Positions 27,622 to 37,160 of a DNA stretch of 64,000 bases are shown here, in pieces. Both the position numbers and the translations under genes were made by a program. Below the pieces are notes generated by a model. The model did no database searches. It was not told the origin of the DNA and saw only the letters and a list, made by a program, of their open reading frames with translations. How positions within the stretch are numbered: position 1 is the stretch's first letter; every line of letters begins with the position of its first letter. Source of the DNA: Streptococcus sp. SPS1. GTDB lineage: Bacteria; Bacillota; Bacilli; Lactobacillales; Streptococcaceae. The stretch covers positions 179,659 to 243,658 of the forward strand of contig NZ_JAQFJG010000002.1 in assembly GCF_030439915.1 (NCBI RefSeq), in the 5' to 3' direction.

Positions 27622-29280
27622 CTAAAGTGTAATGCTGTTGCTTTTAGAGATTTTCATAAATAAGAGCAAGGAACCTACTGTTAGAATAGTCAAGATAGTT
27701 GACAAGGCTGCGGCTACACCATAATTCCCTCTGAGAACCTCTGTATAAATGGCTACAGTCATTGTTCTTGTTTTGACATTGTAGAGGAGGATAGAAGTAG
27801 AGAGTTCTGAAATCATTGTGACCCAAGATAGGATGGCTCCAGAAATAATACCAGATAGCATCATTGGAGTTGTAATCTTGGCAAAGGTATTGAGACGACT
27901 ACTTCCTAAGCTTTCCGCGGCTTCTTCAATACTTGGGGCTATTTGTTGCAAACTAGCAACAGATGAGCGAATAGTATAAGGCAATCTTCTGACAGATAGG
28001 GACATAATCAAGATGAAAGCAGTTCCTGTAATCATAAGAAATCCACTTCCAAATAGACCAGTATTGAAGGAAGAAATGAAGGCAATCCCTAGAACGGTTC
28101 CTGGTACAATATAAGGGACCATACTGAGGCTGTCAATTAAGTTTGTAAACAAATTCCGTTTTCTAACGGCTAGGTAGGAGATAAATGTTGCAAATAGGAC
28201 AACTAGAACTAAGGCAATCAAAGGGATACGAATGGTATTGAAAATAGCAGATCCCATACGATTGAAAGCTACCTTGTAACTGTTTAGAGAATAACCTTTA
28301 ACAAATACCATACCTGATGTTTTTAGGAAAGAAGTATAAATCAAGTAGACTTGAGGTAGAACAGAGAACAAGATAATTCCGTAGACTGTTGCATAAATGG
28401 CAGCTATTTTTCCTTTTGTAGTTTTTTTAGGCTCGATTGGATGGAGCGAATTCATACTGAAACTGTAGCGGTTTGAAATGTATTTTTGGATAAGGAAAAT
28501 TGCCAAGGCAATGATAATCGCCATAATGGCTAAAGCAGATGCAAAAGCAGAATTTCCTCCAACCTCGCTAATAAATTGAGTATAAATCAGGACAGGGAAA
28601 GTCCGATATCCTTCACCAATCAACATAGGGGTTCCAAAGTCTGAGAATGCTCTCATAAATACAAGCAGGGCAGCTGCTAGTAAGGTTGGAACTAGGAGAG
28701 GCAAAACAACCCTTACGATACGCTTAAATCCGAAGGACCCCATGCTTTCAGCAGCTTCAAGTAGAGAATTATCAATACTTTTCATTGTCCCAGCAACGTA
28801 TAGAAATACCAGTGGGAATAGTTGCAGTGTAAAGACAAGTACAATTCCTTTGAATCCATAAATATCGATAGCTGGAAGATGAAGGGTATTTGTCAGGAAT
28901 TTAGTAATGACCCCATTTCGTCCCAGCAAGAGAATCCAGGAGTAGGCTCCCACGAACGGAGCTGACATGGAAGCAATGATAATTAATATTTGTAGAAATT
29001 TCTTTCCCTTGAAGTCATACATAGAGAAGAGATAAGCTAATAAGGTTCCTACGACTAAGGAAGTGACAGTAGCGGTAATAGAAACCTTGAAACTGTTGAC
29101 GAGTGTCTCAGAGTAGTAGGCTTTACTAAAGAAAGTGACAAAATTAGCTAGTGAGAAATGTCCTTCATGTATGAGTGCTTGCTTTAGCACGGTAACGATA
29201 GGATAAACGAGAAAGACAAGATAAGTAAGAAAGATGAAGAAAGAGGAGGCTGTCCAAATATTTAGTTTTTTACGTTCCAT
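27622..29280 (-). CDS. ABC transporter permease, fused two-domain (FbpB/AfuB type)
   Basis: A 552-residue membrane protein with two tandem binding-protein-dependent permease domains, each about six helices (roughly residues 50-265 and 340-545). EAA loops are visible as EAAESMGSFGFKRIVRVVLP and EEAAESLGSSRLNTFAKI. It overlaps the ATPase gene by 11 bases. This family includes iron(III), thiamine, phosphonate and hexose-phosphate importers; the substrate is judged from the binding proteins. Confidence 0.93.
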   Translation of the reverse strand: MERKKLNIWTASSFFIFLTYLVFLVYPIVTVLKQALIHEGHFSLANFVTFFSKAYYSETLVNSFKVSITATVTSLVVGTLLAYLFSMYDFKGKKFLQILIIIASMSAPFVGAYSWILLLGRNGVITKFLTNTLHLPAIDIYGFKGIVLVFTLQLFPLVFLYVAGTMKSIDNSLLEAAESMGSFGFKRIVRVVLPLLVPTLLAAALLVFMRAFSDFGTPMLIGEGYRTFPVLIYTQFISEVGGNSAFASALAIMAIIIALAIFLIQKYISNRYSFSMNSLHPIEPKKTTKGKIAAIYATVYGIILFSVLPQVYLIYTSFLKTSGMVFVKGYSLNSYKVAFNRMGSAIFNTIRIPLIALVLVVLFATFISYLAVRKRNLFTNLIDSLSMVPYIVPGTVLGIAFISSFNTGLFGSGFLMITGTAFILIMSLSVRRLPYTIRSSVASLQQIAPSIEEAAESLGSSRLNTFAKITTPMMLSGIISGAILSWVTMISELSTSILLYNVKTRTMTVAIYTEVLRGNYGVAAALSTILTILTVGSLLLFMKISKSNSITL

Positions 29281-30361
29281 GGTTGACTCCTTTTATCAGG
29301 TTTTGGGAACCATCTGCAGAAAAGACGTTTAATTTTTGAGTATTGATTCGTAGACGAATACGATCGCCTTTTTGTAGATCTTCTTCAAAAGTTGATTCTT
29401 CGCTAACCTGAATTTTTGAGGCAAAGCCTGTCTCGATGAAGTATTCAGTATTTAGTCCAAGATAGACGCTATCGCTAATAGTTCCTTCAATATCTCCAGA
29501 TTCATCTTTGATAAACTCTTCAGGACGGATGCTTACATGAATAGCTTGTTCCTCAGCCTGATCAAGGGCTGGCATTCGAAGGGCATAGCCATCTGAAAAG
29601 ACGATATAAGCGCCGTCGCTCCGTTTTTCGAGATTGGCAGGGATAATATTTGTGCGTCCGATAAAGGTTGCTACAAACTCATTAGCTGGTTTATGATAGA
29701 GTTCTTTTGGTCGGCCGATTTGTTGGATCACCCCATCTTTCATAACAGCAATTTGATCTGAAATAGCCATGGCTTCTTCTTGGTCGTGGGTCACATAAAC
29801 GGTTGTAATTCCCACTTCGTGTTGGATTTCCCGAATAGCTTGACGCATATCCAAGCGAAGTTTGGCATCTAGGTTACTAAGTGGCTCGTCCATGAGGAGA
29901 ACACTTGGATTAACCGCTAAGGCACGTGCCAAGGCGACACGTTGTTGTTGTCCACCACTGAGTTTATCGGGCTTCCGATCCGCGTATTGAGCAATTTGCA
30001 TGAGTTCAAGATACTTGTTTGTCTGTTGGACCAATTCTTCTTTTGGAACCTTCTTTTGCTTGAGACCAAAAGCAACATTGTCTCGGACAGTCAAATGTGG
30101 GAAAATAGCGTAGTTTTGGAAAACCATGCCGATATTGCGTTTGCTGGGTTCCATATTATTGATTTTTGTATCATCGAAGTAAAATTCTCCGCCTTCGATA
30201 CTGTTGAAACCTGCAATCATACGAAGAAGAGTCGTTTTCCCACAACCTGAAGGTCCAAGAAGGGTAAAGAGACTTCCTTTTGGAATTGTAATGTTCAAAT
30301 TCTCAATAACAGGGACATCGTGATAGATTTTTTTTGCGTTAATAATTTTGATCTCACTCAT
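29270..30361 (-). CDS. ABC transporter ATP-binding protein
   Basis: A 363-residue importer ATPase: Walker [12 protein letters not shown] (about residues 34-44), signature [15 protein letters not shown], Walker [13 protein letters not shown], His-loop [11 protein letters not shown], and a C-terminal TOBE-like domain (about residues 280-355). It belongs to the PotA/FbpC/MalK group. It lies 12 bases after the first binding-protein gene, in the same transcript. Confidence 0.95.
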   Translation of the reverse strand: MSEIKIINAKKIYHDVPVIENLNITIPKGSLFTLLGPSGCGKTTLLRMIAGFNSIEGGEFYFDDTKINNMEPSKRNIGMVFQNYAIFPHLTVRDNVAFGLKQKKVPKEELVQQTNKYLELMQIAQYADRKPDKLSGGQQQRVALARALAVNPSVLLMDEPLSNLDAKLRLDMRQAIREIQHEVGITTVYVTHDQEEAMAISDQIAVMKDGVIQQIGRPKELYHKPANEFVATFIGRTNIIPANLEKRSDGAYIVFSDGYALRMPALDQAEEQAIHVSIRPEEFIKDESGDIEGTISDSVYLGLNTEYFIETGFASKIQVSEESTFEEDLQKGDRIRLRINTQKLNVFSADGSQNLIKGVNHGT

Positions 30362-30373
30362 AGTGAACCTCTT

Positions 30374-31420
30374 TTACTGTTTAGATTGGATATCTGTAAA
30401 GACTTCGTTGTATTTCTTAACAATATCTGATTTATTCTTGATGACATAATCATAATCTTCAGTGAGTGTTTTGATTTTGTCAATTGGTTTCATGTTTTCG
30501 CTTGTTTTAGCATTTTTACGAACAGGACGGTTAGTAGTGGTTGTACCAAGTGTATCTTGTACTTCTTGAGAGATAATAAAATCGATAAATTTCTTGGCAT
30601 TTTCCATATTTTTCGCTTTTTTAACGATAGCAGCACTAGCAGGTAGGAAGACGGTTCCTTCTTTTGGATAGACTACCTTGATATTAGCCCCGTCATTTAA
30701 GAGTTTAACTGCTGGATCTTCATAAGAGAGACCAACAGCCATTTCTCCGTCAGCGACTGCTTTATAGACGCCAGATGAACTTGAACCGATTTTCCCATCA
30801 ATAAGTGTGAAAAGATCTTTTACATAAGACCAAGCCTTATCATCTTTGTAACCACCTTGAGCTTGTAGCATATTTGTTAATTGAGCAAAGGCGCTAGAAG
30901 AGTTTGCTGGGTCAGCAGTTGCGATTTTTCCTTTTAGTTCAGGTTTGAGAAGGTCGCTATATCCTTCGATGTTCATGCCTTTCGTTAAATCAGGATTGAC
31001 GATTAAAACACTACCATCTAGTGTATAAGGAGTAGAGTAGCCAGTTGTGTTTTGATATTCTTTGATAACATTATCATTTTCTTTTGAAGTATAGTTTTCA
31101 AAGAGTTCTCCGTGGGTAGCATATTGTGTATAAGAACCACCAAAGATGACATCAGCTACAGGAGCTTCTTTTTCTGACTCTAGTTTTTTGAAAAGTTCTC
31201 CGGTACCAGCTTGAATCAGTTCTACTTTGATACCATATTTTTCTTCAAAGGCAGGAATAGTTGCTCCAATTAAGCCCTCTGAGTTTGGTGAATAAACGAC
31301 TAGCGAACCGCCGTCTCCTTTATCAGATGAACCGCCATCGGCAGATTCATTAGAAGAACAAGCAGCAAGACCAAAAAGAGCTAGTCCGCAAGCAGCATAA
31401 TACATCCATTTCTTTTTCAT
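30374..31420 (-). CDS. Substrate-binding lipoprotein of the ABC transporter
   Basis: 348 residues with a lipoprotein signal ending LAAC (Cys21). The mature protein begins SLVVYSPNSEGLIGATIPAFEEKYGI, typical of the FbpA/AfuA class. The site region reads VGLSYEDPAVKLL, where iron-binding FbpA would show a tandem Tyr pair; the absence and the nearby cre site favour a sugar phosphate or similar ligand over iron. Strong GGAGG ribosome-binding site. First gene of the transporter operon. Confidence 0.9.
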   Translation of the reverse strand: MKKKWMYYAACGLALFGLAACSSNESADGGSSDKGDGGSLVVYSPNSEGLIGATIPAFEEKYGIKVELIQAGTGELFKKLESEKEAPVADVIFGGSYTQYATHGELFENYTSKENDNVIKEYQNTTGYSTPYTLDGSVLIVNPDLTKGMNIEGYSDLLKPELKGKIATADPANSSSAFAQLTNMLQAQGGYKDDKAWSYVKDLFTLIDGKIGSSSSGVYKAVADGEMAVGLSYEDPAVKLLNDGANIKVVYPKEGTVFLPASAAIVKKAKNMENAKKFIDFIISQEVQDTLGTTTTNRPVRKNAKTSENMKPIDKIKTLTEDYDYVIKNKSDIVKKYNEVFTDIQSKQ

Positions 31421-31463
31421 GATGGATACCTCCGTTGTGTTATTTAAGTTTATTTTAAAACAA

Positions 31464-31477
31464 TGTAAGCGTTTTTA
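31464..31477 (-). promoter_or_regulatory. Catabolite-responsive element (CcpA cre)
   Basis: TGTAAGCGTTTTTA matches TGWAANCGNTNWCA except at one of the last positions. It lies about 45-57 bases before the binding-protein start, downstream of a TTTGTA-16-TAGAAT promoter on the minus strand, a place where bound CcpA would repress. Confidence 0.6.
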
Positions 31478-31582
31478 AAACCGACAATTCTATTCTATTA
31501 GAGTAAAATTCTCTACAAAAACGGAAGTAATCTTCTTGATTTTATAGTAGGGTTTGACAGTTAATCATTGGAAAGTCAAATT

Positions 31583-32623
31583 TTATTTTTTAGATTGGAT
31601 ATCTGTAAAAATGTCATTGTACTTTTTAAGAATAGCAGATTTATTTTTAATGACATAATCGGAATCTTCAGTGGCAATATTGATTTCTGTCATAGCCTTC
31701 ATATTTTTATTGGTTTTAGCATTTTTACGAATGGGTCTGATTGTAGTTTCAGTTCCTAGCTTATCTTGGGTTTCTTGAGAAAGGAGGAAATCGATAAATT
31801 TCTTAGCGTTTTCCATGTGTTTGGCATTTTTGACGATAGCCGCGTTACCAGGTAAAAAGACGGTTCCTTCTTTTGGATAAATGACTTTTACATCAACCCC
31901 ATCATTTAAGAGTTTTAAAGCAGGATCTTCATAGGTGAGTCCAACAGCCATTTCCCCATCGGCGACAGCTTTGTAAACATTTGAAGAGCTAGATGCAATT
32001 TTTCCATCTACTAGGGTAAATAGATTTTTCACATAGGTCCAAGCTTGTTCATTTTCGTATCCACCTTGGTCTACAAGCATGTTTGTTAATTGAGCAAAGG
32101 CGCTAGATGCGTTACTTGGATCAGCAGTAGCAATTTTTCCTTTTAATTTAGGATTGAGTAGATCATTGTAGCCTTCAATTTTAATATCTTTTGTAAGGGC
32201 TGAATTGGCAATGATGACACTGACATCCAGTGTATAAGGTGTATAGAATCCTGTTTTATTTTGATATTCAGGGATTATCTGGTCGTTCTCTTGAGAAATA
32301 TAAGGTTCAAAAAGATTTTCGTTAGAAGAGAAGAGGGCGTAGGAGCCTCCGAAAATGACATCAGCTACAGGGGATTCTTTTTCGGCCTCAGCTTTTTTGA
32401 ACAATTCACCAGTGCTGGCTTGTACTAAGTCAACCTTAATACCATATTTTTCTTCGAAGGCTGGGACTGTTTCTTCGATAAGGTCTTCAGGGTTAGGCGA
32501 GTAGACAACCAAAGTGTTATCTGAATCTTTTTCAGCGCTAGTTTCCGCTTCTATAGGAGAAGAACACCCTGATAAAGAAAGGAATATCCAGCCACAAGAG
32601 AGAAAGAATAGTATTTTTTTCAT
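31583..32623 (-). CDS. Second substrate-binding lipoprotein, possible co-sensor
   Basis: 346 residues, close paralogue of the previous lipoprotein throughout (shared VADVIFGGSY, TPYTLD, GKIATADPSNASSAFAQLTNML, YEDPALKLLNDG). Lipobox LSGC. I start at the second Met (MKKILFFLS), six bases after AAGGAG; the upstream ATG at 32647 lacks a site. It has no permease of its own and sits between the transporter and the two-component system. By analogy with S. aureus HptA it may present ligand to the kinase; this is inference. Confidence 0.85.
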   Translation of the reverse strand: MKKILFFLSCGWIFLSLSGCSSPIEAETSAEKDSDNTLVVYSPNPEDLIEETVPAFEEKYGIKVDLVQASTGELFKKAEAEKESPVADVIFGGSYALFSSNENLFEPYISQENDQIIPEYQNKTGFYTPYTLDVSVIIANSALTKDIKIEGYNDLLNPKLKGKIATADPSNASSAFAQLTNMLVDQGGYENEQAWTYVKNLFTLVDGKIASSSSNVYKAVADGEMAVGLTYEDPALKLLNDGVDVKVIYPKEGTVFLPGNAAIVKNAKHMENAKKFIDFLLSQETQDKLGTETTIRPIRKNAKTNKNMKAMTEINIATEDSDYVIKNKSAILKKYNDIFTDIQSKK

Positions 32624-32787
32624 AAGTATCTCCTTTTTTACGAACATTTTCTCTACCTAGATTGTTAATGTTTTTAAATTGTAGAGTCCTACAGGATATA
32701 ATAAAAACCTTAAAGAAATCTAAAACGAAAAATAGGAAATGAGTTCCTAGAGCAAGGATGGGTGAATTGTAACTGGGATTTCGATGG

Positions 32788-32872
32788 TAATTCTCTTCAA
32801 AGCACGTCATTTTATCTGTGATTTCAAAGCTATGATTTGAGCAGCTTGTAGCGAGTTTCCTAGTTTGCTCTA
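32788..32872 (+). repeat. Degenerate BOX remnant
   Basis: TTCTCTTCAAAGCACGTCA and GAGTTTCCTAGTTTGCTCT are recognisable boxA and boxC pieces, but many positions differ and the terminal ATTGAGTATA is lost. Confidence 0.65.
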
Positions 32873-32887
32873 GTAAAAGTACAAAAT

Positions 32888-32913
32888 AAAAAGATTGCCT
32901 GAGCAATCCTTTT
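32888..32913 (-). terminator. Terminator of the two-component operon
   Basis: On the minus strand GGATTGC, TCA loop, GGCAATC, then TTTTTATTTT, directly after the response-regulator stop. The second binding lipoprotein therefore probably has its own promoter. Confidence 0.75.
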
Positions 32914-32916
32914 ACA

Positions 32917-33687
32917 TCAATGGTTTTTATCCATGAGTTTTAATTCTTTTGGAGAAATATGGAGATACTTTTTAAAAACTTTGGCAAAATATTTATAGTC
33001 TGAAAATCCAACTTGTTCAGAGATATCGCTTAAGGGAGAATTAGGGGATTCAGCCATTTTATCTATAGCTTGCTTGAGGCGGTAGCGTAAGATATATTCA
33101 TTTAGTGTCATTGGGAAGTCTTCTTTGATAACCTTGTATAGATAACTTTCGCTATATCCTAGATGCTCTGCAATGGTAGAAATGGTAAAGTGCATGCAGT
33201 AGTGTTGATGCACAAATTCCAGAATTTGCTGAATGATTTGGTTTTGTGTATCGACTTGTTGGATAGAGGTGAGTAAAGTTTGATATTCTTCTAAAAAAGG
33301 AGTTTCTTGATAAGTGCTAACTCGTAATCGCAAAACAATTTTTTGAAGACATTCTGTCAATTCCTTGGTATCAATTGGTTTGGATAGAAAATCAACTGCC
33401 CCATATTGCATGGCTTTTTTGGCATTTTGAAAATCGTTATAACCTGATAAGATAACTTTTTCATAAGAGAGAGTACGAGTGGCTTCAAACATCATGAAAG
33501 CATCCATAATTGGCATGGTGATGTCTGTTAAGACAATATGAGGTTCTTTTTCTTGGATGAGTTTCATTCCCTCTTGACCGTGACTGGCAGTTCCTACGAC
33601 TTGGATACCTAAGGCAGAGTAATCTACGGCAATCTCTAGCCATTTTCGAATGAGGTGTTCATCTTCTACGATGATGAGCTTAAACAT
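32917..33687 (-). CDS. Response regulator, YesN/AraC type
   Basis: 256 residues. Receiver domain (1-120): acidic pocket VEDE, phospho-acceptor Asp55 (VLTDITMP), conserved Lys in LSKPIDTKEL. A C-terminal AraC-type double helix-turn-helix (about 155-252) ends in FSDYKYFAKVFKKYLHISP. Its start overlaps the kinase gene by eight bases. Likely targets are the neighbouring lipoprotein and transporter genes. Confidence 0.93.
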   Translation of the reverse strand: MFKLIIVEDEHLIRKWLEIAVDYSALGIQVVGTASHGQEGMKLIQEKEPHIVLTDITMPIMDAFMMFEATRTLSYEKVILSGYNDFQNAKKAMQYGAVDFLSKPIDTKELTECLQKIVLRLRVSTYQETPFLEEYQTLLTSIQQVDTQNQIIQQILEFVHQHYCMHFTISTIAEHLGYSESYLYKVIKEDFPMTLNEYILRYRLKQAIDKMAESPNSPLSDISEQVGFSDYKYFAKVFKKYLHISPKELKLMDKNH

Positions 33688-35329
33688 GAGTTAGTCCTTT
33701 CGTTATAAATTTGACCCAAGTTTCTCCTTGGCGATTGACTCCTAAATCTAGCTGGACATCAGAAAAGAAATTGCTCAATCGTTTATAGCTGTTAACGATA
33801 CCATGCTGGGTATGAGGGCTTTCTAAAGAGTCTAAAATAGCGAGTCGCTCTTGTTTTGTGAGTCCTCCAGCATTATCCTTGACTAAAAAAGTTAGAGAAT
33901 CTGATTCCAAGGTAATTTGGATATCAATATGAAGATCAATACGGTATTGCATCCCATATTTTATAGCATTTTCTACTAGAGGAAGCAAGAAAAGTTTAGG
34001 AATAGGCTGATTATCGACAGTTTCTGGACAGACAATATCATAAGAAAAGTGCTCAAAACGAATCTTATGAATAATCAGGTAATCCTCTATAATCTTTAAA
34101 TCTTGGCAAATGGTTGTTTCTTTTTCTAAATCGGTGATACTGTAGCGAAGAATGCGCGTGAGGTTTTGAATCAGGTCTTGTGTGAGAGCGGCATCCATTA
34201 AAGAAGTGATTTTAATCGTCTCAAGTGTATTGTAGAGAAAATGAGGATTGAACTGAGCTTCCAGCATTTTTCTTTCAAAAATCCACTTTTCTTTTTCTAT
34301 GGTCAACATTTTTTGATGAAGTTGATCTAATTCGTACAACATATTGTTGATTTTTTCTGCCATAAACTCAAACTCATCACCTGTTTGTAGAGAAAGCCTT
34401 TTTTCTGCTTGTTTAGGAATTTCTTGAAGTTGGTAAACTAAGCTTTCAATAGGAACAGCGTTGTGTGTGGCAATCTTATGAGCAATTCGCCTTGCTTGCC
34501 AGAAGTAGAGGAAGAATATACATAAGGTGAGAATGGAGGCTAGACCAAGTAAGCTAGGAATGGGAAAAAAGGATTGAAAAGTATAGATTGAAAAAATAGC
34601 ACCGACTTTTTCTTTTTGAACAATAAGCGGTTCATTCGCATACCAGTGGGTGCGAGAGTGTAGGAGTTTTTCATCCAATTTTTCAAGAGTGGAACGAGTA
34701 AACTGATTTGTATTGTTGGAAAACATATTTCCAAAGCTATCGGTAATGATGTATTTGGAATTGATCATTGGGAAACTTGAGATGAAATCATTCTCATTTA
34801 CGAAAGCAATAGTATAGGCCTTAACTCGTTGGTTTTGAAGTAGTGGTTTGATAAAGAGTGTGTAGTGTTGTTTATCTGAAGAGAGTGCAATTTTTTCTGT
34901 CACTTTATCTTGAGAAGGATTTTGAATGAGTAGTTTTAGATAGTAGGGTGATAAAATACTTTCTTGATGATTTCGATTGGTACTAAATAGTAATTCACCT
35001 GTATCGCTTAGGATAATGAGGTCAGAACTAAGTTTTAATTTAGCTTTTGTCTCGTAAAATAAGCTAAAGACTTCTCGCTCTGTGTGTTTGCCATCCAAAA
35101 ATCCAAGAATCATTTTATGGTTCATGGTAGTCAGGAGCTCATTATTTGCTTCTTTCATTTCTTGAACCTGTTTTACAATCTGTCTCGTATCTTTGGAGAG
35201 TTGTTGCTCTTGTAAAAAATAGGAAAAACCAAAAAGTAAAATGAGTAGTAAAAGAGAGGTCACAAAGGCTGCGATAGAGCTTCTATGGAGAATTTCTTTT
35301 TGGAGAGATTTTTTAAAGGAATGAGACAT
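33680..35329 (-). CDS. Sensor histidine kinase, YesM/LytS class
   Basis: 549 residues: membrane segment about 18-40, extracytoplasmic domain about 41-250, membrane segment about 256-277, HAMP-like linker, His_kinase domain with His363 in FNPHFLYNTLE, and HATPase with LVENAIKYGM (N-box) and DNAGGL. The large external domain agrees with a ligand or binding-protein input. CCAAGGAGGTAGCGG precedes the start. Confidence 0.93.
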   Translation of the reverse strand: MSHSFKKSLQKEILHRSSIAAFVTSLLLLILLFGFSYFLQEQQLSKDTRQIVKQVQEMKEANNELLTTMNHKMILGFLDGKHTEREVFSLFYETKAKLKLSSDLIILSDTGELLFSTNRNHQESILSPYYLKLLIQNPSQDKVTEKIALSSDKQHYTLFIKPLLQNQRVKAYTIAFVNENDFISSFPMINSKYIITDSFGNMFSNNTNQFTRSTLEKLDEKLLHSRTHWYANEPLIVQKEKVGAIFSIYTFQSFFPIPSLLGLASILTLCIFFLYFWQARRIAHKIATHNAVPIESLVYQLQEIPKQAEKRLSLQTGDEFEFMAEKINNMLYELDQLHQKMLTIEKEKWIFERKMLEAQFNPHFLYNTLETIKITSLMDAALTQDLIQNLTRILRYSITDLEKETTICQDLKIIEDYLIIHKIRFEHFSYDIVCPETVDNQPIPKLFLLPLVENAIKYGMQYRIDLHIDIQITLESDSLTFLVKDNAGGLTKQERLAILDSLESPHTQHGIVNSYKRLSNFFSDVQLDLGVNRQGETWVKFITKGLTHV

Positions 35330-35361
35330 CCGCTACCTCCTTGGAAGGGTTTTCTGTTATA

Positions 35362-35367
35362 AGTATA
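35362..35367 (-). promoter_or_regulatory. Extended -10 promoter of the kinase-regulator operon
   Basis: Minus-strand TGCTATACT: a TATACT -10 with TGN extension, about 33 bases before the kinase start. No good -35 was seen. Confidence 0.5.
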
Positions 35368-35400
35368 GCAGTTTAAAAATTCTAGAGCAAGGTAAAATAG

Positions 35401-35436
35401 AAAAGGTTTGGCTAAAATTTTTTAGCTAAACCTTTT
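35401..35436 (-). terminator. Terminator of the activase gene
   Basis: AAAAGGTTTGGCTAA and TTAGCTAAACCTTTT form a near-perfect stem. On the minus strand it is followed by CTATTTT and ends the glycyl-radical activase transcript. Confidence 0.75.
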
Positions 35437-35503
35437 GAAAAGTTAAGTATGTATTATAGATGCTTGTTATCTGCAAATAGCTAGAGCATTTCAAGGAAAT
35501 AAA

Positions 35504-36280
35504 CTAGAAATAACAATTAATATGATGGTTCAGAAATACCTTTTGATAATCAATAAGATCTTCAGGATGAAGTGCGTTGACTCCATCCATTTCATATTTC
35601 CGATTTAATAAACGATATTTGTTTTCACCAAATTGATGAAAAGGGAGTAGTTGAACTTGGTCGATATTTAATGAGTTAAATAGAGTAGCGAATTCTTCTG
35701 CATCCTCTAAACTATTGTTAAAATCAGGAATAACCGGGATTCTTAAAACGATAGTTTTATGTTGAGAAAAGGCATAATGAATGTTTTTAATAATCATTTG
35801 ATTAAAAACCCCAGTCACTTTTTTATGTTTTATAGAATTATAATGTTTTAGGTCTGTGTAGATAAAATCCACATATTGGATTAAATCAACAAATTTTTCA
35901 TGATCAACAAAGGCAGTGGTTTCAATGGCAGTGTGTATGTGATGTTCTTTAGCTGACTTTAAGATGGCTTTAGCAAATTCAAACTGAGCGAATATTTCAC
36001 CTCCTGATAAAGTTAAACCTCCACCGGATTCTTCGTAAAATTCTTTGTCTTTCAATACTTCTGCAATAATTTCTTCTACAGTTTTTTCTTCACCGACTAA
36101 AGTGAATTTCTCACGTTGAGCATCTTTCATTTTTTCAGGTTTCATTCTTTGAGATTCAGGATTAGAACACCATGGGCAGCGCAGAGGACATCCTTTTAAA
36201 AAAACAGTTGTACGAATGCCTGGGCCGTCATGAATTGAAAAGTGTTGAATATTAAAAATAATTCCTTTAGATACTTCCAT
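35504..36280 (-). CDS. pflE: Glycyl-radical enzyme activating enzyme (radical SAM)
   Basis: 258 residues. Cys31-Cys35-Cys38 (CPLRCPWC) binds the [4Fe-4S] cluster; GGGLTLSGGE binds SAM. It has no extra Cys-rich ferredoxin insert, so it resembles PFL activase in size. It generates the radical on the GCVE-type enzyme encoded at 40467-42905. It is transcribed divergently from the DeoR regulator; CGAAAG repeats lie between the starts. Confidence 0.88.
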   Translation of the reverse strand: MEVSKGIIFNIQHFSIHDGPGIRTTVFLKGCPLRCPWCSNPESQRMKPEKMKDAQREKFTLVGEEKTVEEIIAEVLKDKEFYEESGGGLTLSGGEIFAQFEFAKAILKSAKEHHIHTAIETTAFVDHEKFVDLIQYVDFIYTDLKHYNSIKHKKVTGVFNQMIIKNIHYAFSQHKTIVLRIPVIPDFNNSLEDAEEFATLFNSLNIDQVQLLPFHQFGENKYRLLNRKYEMDGVNALHPEDLIDYQKVFLNHHINCYF

Positions 36281-36320
36281 AATAGTTCCTCCTCTTCATA
36301 ATTCTATCCTATCACAAAAA

Positions 36321-36347
36321 CGAAAGAAAAACAATTACGAACGAAAG
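36321..36347. promoter_or_regulatory. Candidate operator in the activase/DeoR intergenic region
   Basis: CGAAAGAAA (36321-36329), CGAA (36338-36341) and CGAAAG (36342-36347) repeat the core found twice before the glycyl-radical enzyme gene. DeoR-family regulators often bind TTTCG/CGAAA repeats. Confidence 0.5.
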
Positions 36348-36401
36348 TTTAATTTGTTGTTTTTTGCTATTTATTTTGGTAGAATAAAACGGAGGTGTAA
36401 A

Positions 36402-37148
36402 ATGAAAAGATTGGAACAAATTATTAAATTAGTATCAGAATATGAAAAGATTGATGTTAATACATTATCGGAAAAATTAAATGTATCGAAAGTAACGATT
36501 AGAAAAGATTTAGATAAACTAGAGTCAAAAGGCTTATTACACAGAGAGCATGGATATGCTGTATTAAATAGTGGAGATGACTTAAACGTACGTTTGTCAA
36601 TTAATTATGAAATTAAGAGAAAAATTGTTCAAGAAGCAGTAAAATTGGTATCAGATAATGAAACAATAATGATAGAATCTGGTTCAACCTGTGCTTTACT
36701 TGCTGAGGAAATTTGCAAGCAAAAAAGAAATGTCACTATTGTAACAAATTCATTTTTTATAGCAAATTTTGTAAGAGGTTATGATTCATGTCGTGTTATT
36801 GTTCTTGGTGGAGAGTTTCAGAAAGATTCACAGGTTACCGTAGGACCTTTATTAAAAGAAATGATACAGACTTTTCATGTGCGTCAAGCTTTTGTTGGGA
36901 CAGATGGCTACGATAAAGAGATGGGCTTTACAGGAAAAGATTTAATGCGCAGTGAGGTAGTTCAATATATTTCAGCAGCGTCGGATAAAGTCATTGTGCT
37001 AACTGACTCAAGTAAATTTGATAAAAGGGGTACAGTAAGAAGATTTGCTTTAAGTCAAGTCTATGAAGTAATAACAGACGAAGGACTTTCTAAACAAAAT
37101 ATAGCTACATTAGAAAATGCTGGGATAATGGTTAAGGTAGTTTCGTAA
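36402..37148 (+). CDS. DeoR-family transcriptional regulator
   Basis: 248 residues: N-terminal winged helix (about 1-55, LSEKLNVSKVTIRKDLDKL) and a C-terminal sugar-phosphate-binding domain (about 75-235) with ESGSTCALLAEE. ATG 36402 follows CGGAGGTG; an in-frame start at 36354 would add 16 residues of promoter-derived sequence. It probably represses the cluster until a phosphorylated substrate binds. Confidence 0.92.
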   Translation: MKRLEQIIKLVSEYEKIDVNTLSEKLNVSKVTIRKDLDKLESKGLLHREHGYAVLNSGDDLNVRLSINYEIKRKIVQEAVKLVSDNETIMIESGSTCALLAEEICKQKRNVTIVTNSFFIANFVRGYDSCRVIVLGGEFQKDSQVTVGPLLKEMIQTFHVRQAFVGTDGYDKEMGFTGKDLMRSEVVQYISAASDKVIVLTDSSKFDKRGTVRRFALSQVYEVITDEGLSKQNIATLENAGIMVKVVS

Positions 37149-37160
37149 GAGGTTAAGTGT

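Noticed and set aside
27622..31420. Firm annotation as an iron(III) ABC transporter
   Set aside because: The binding proteins do not show the expected Tyr pair and the control site is cre-like, so the substrate is left open.
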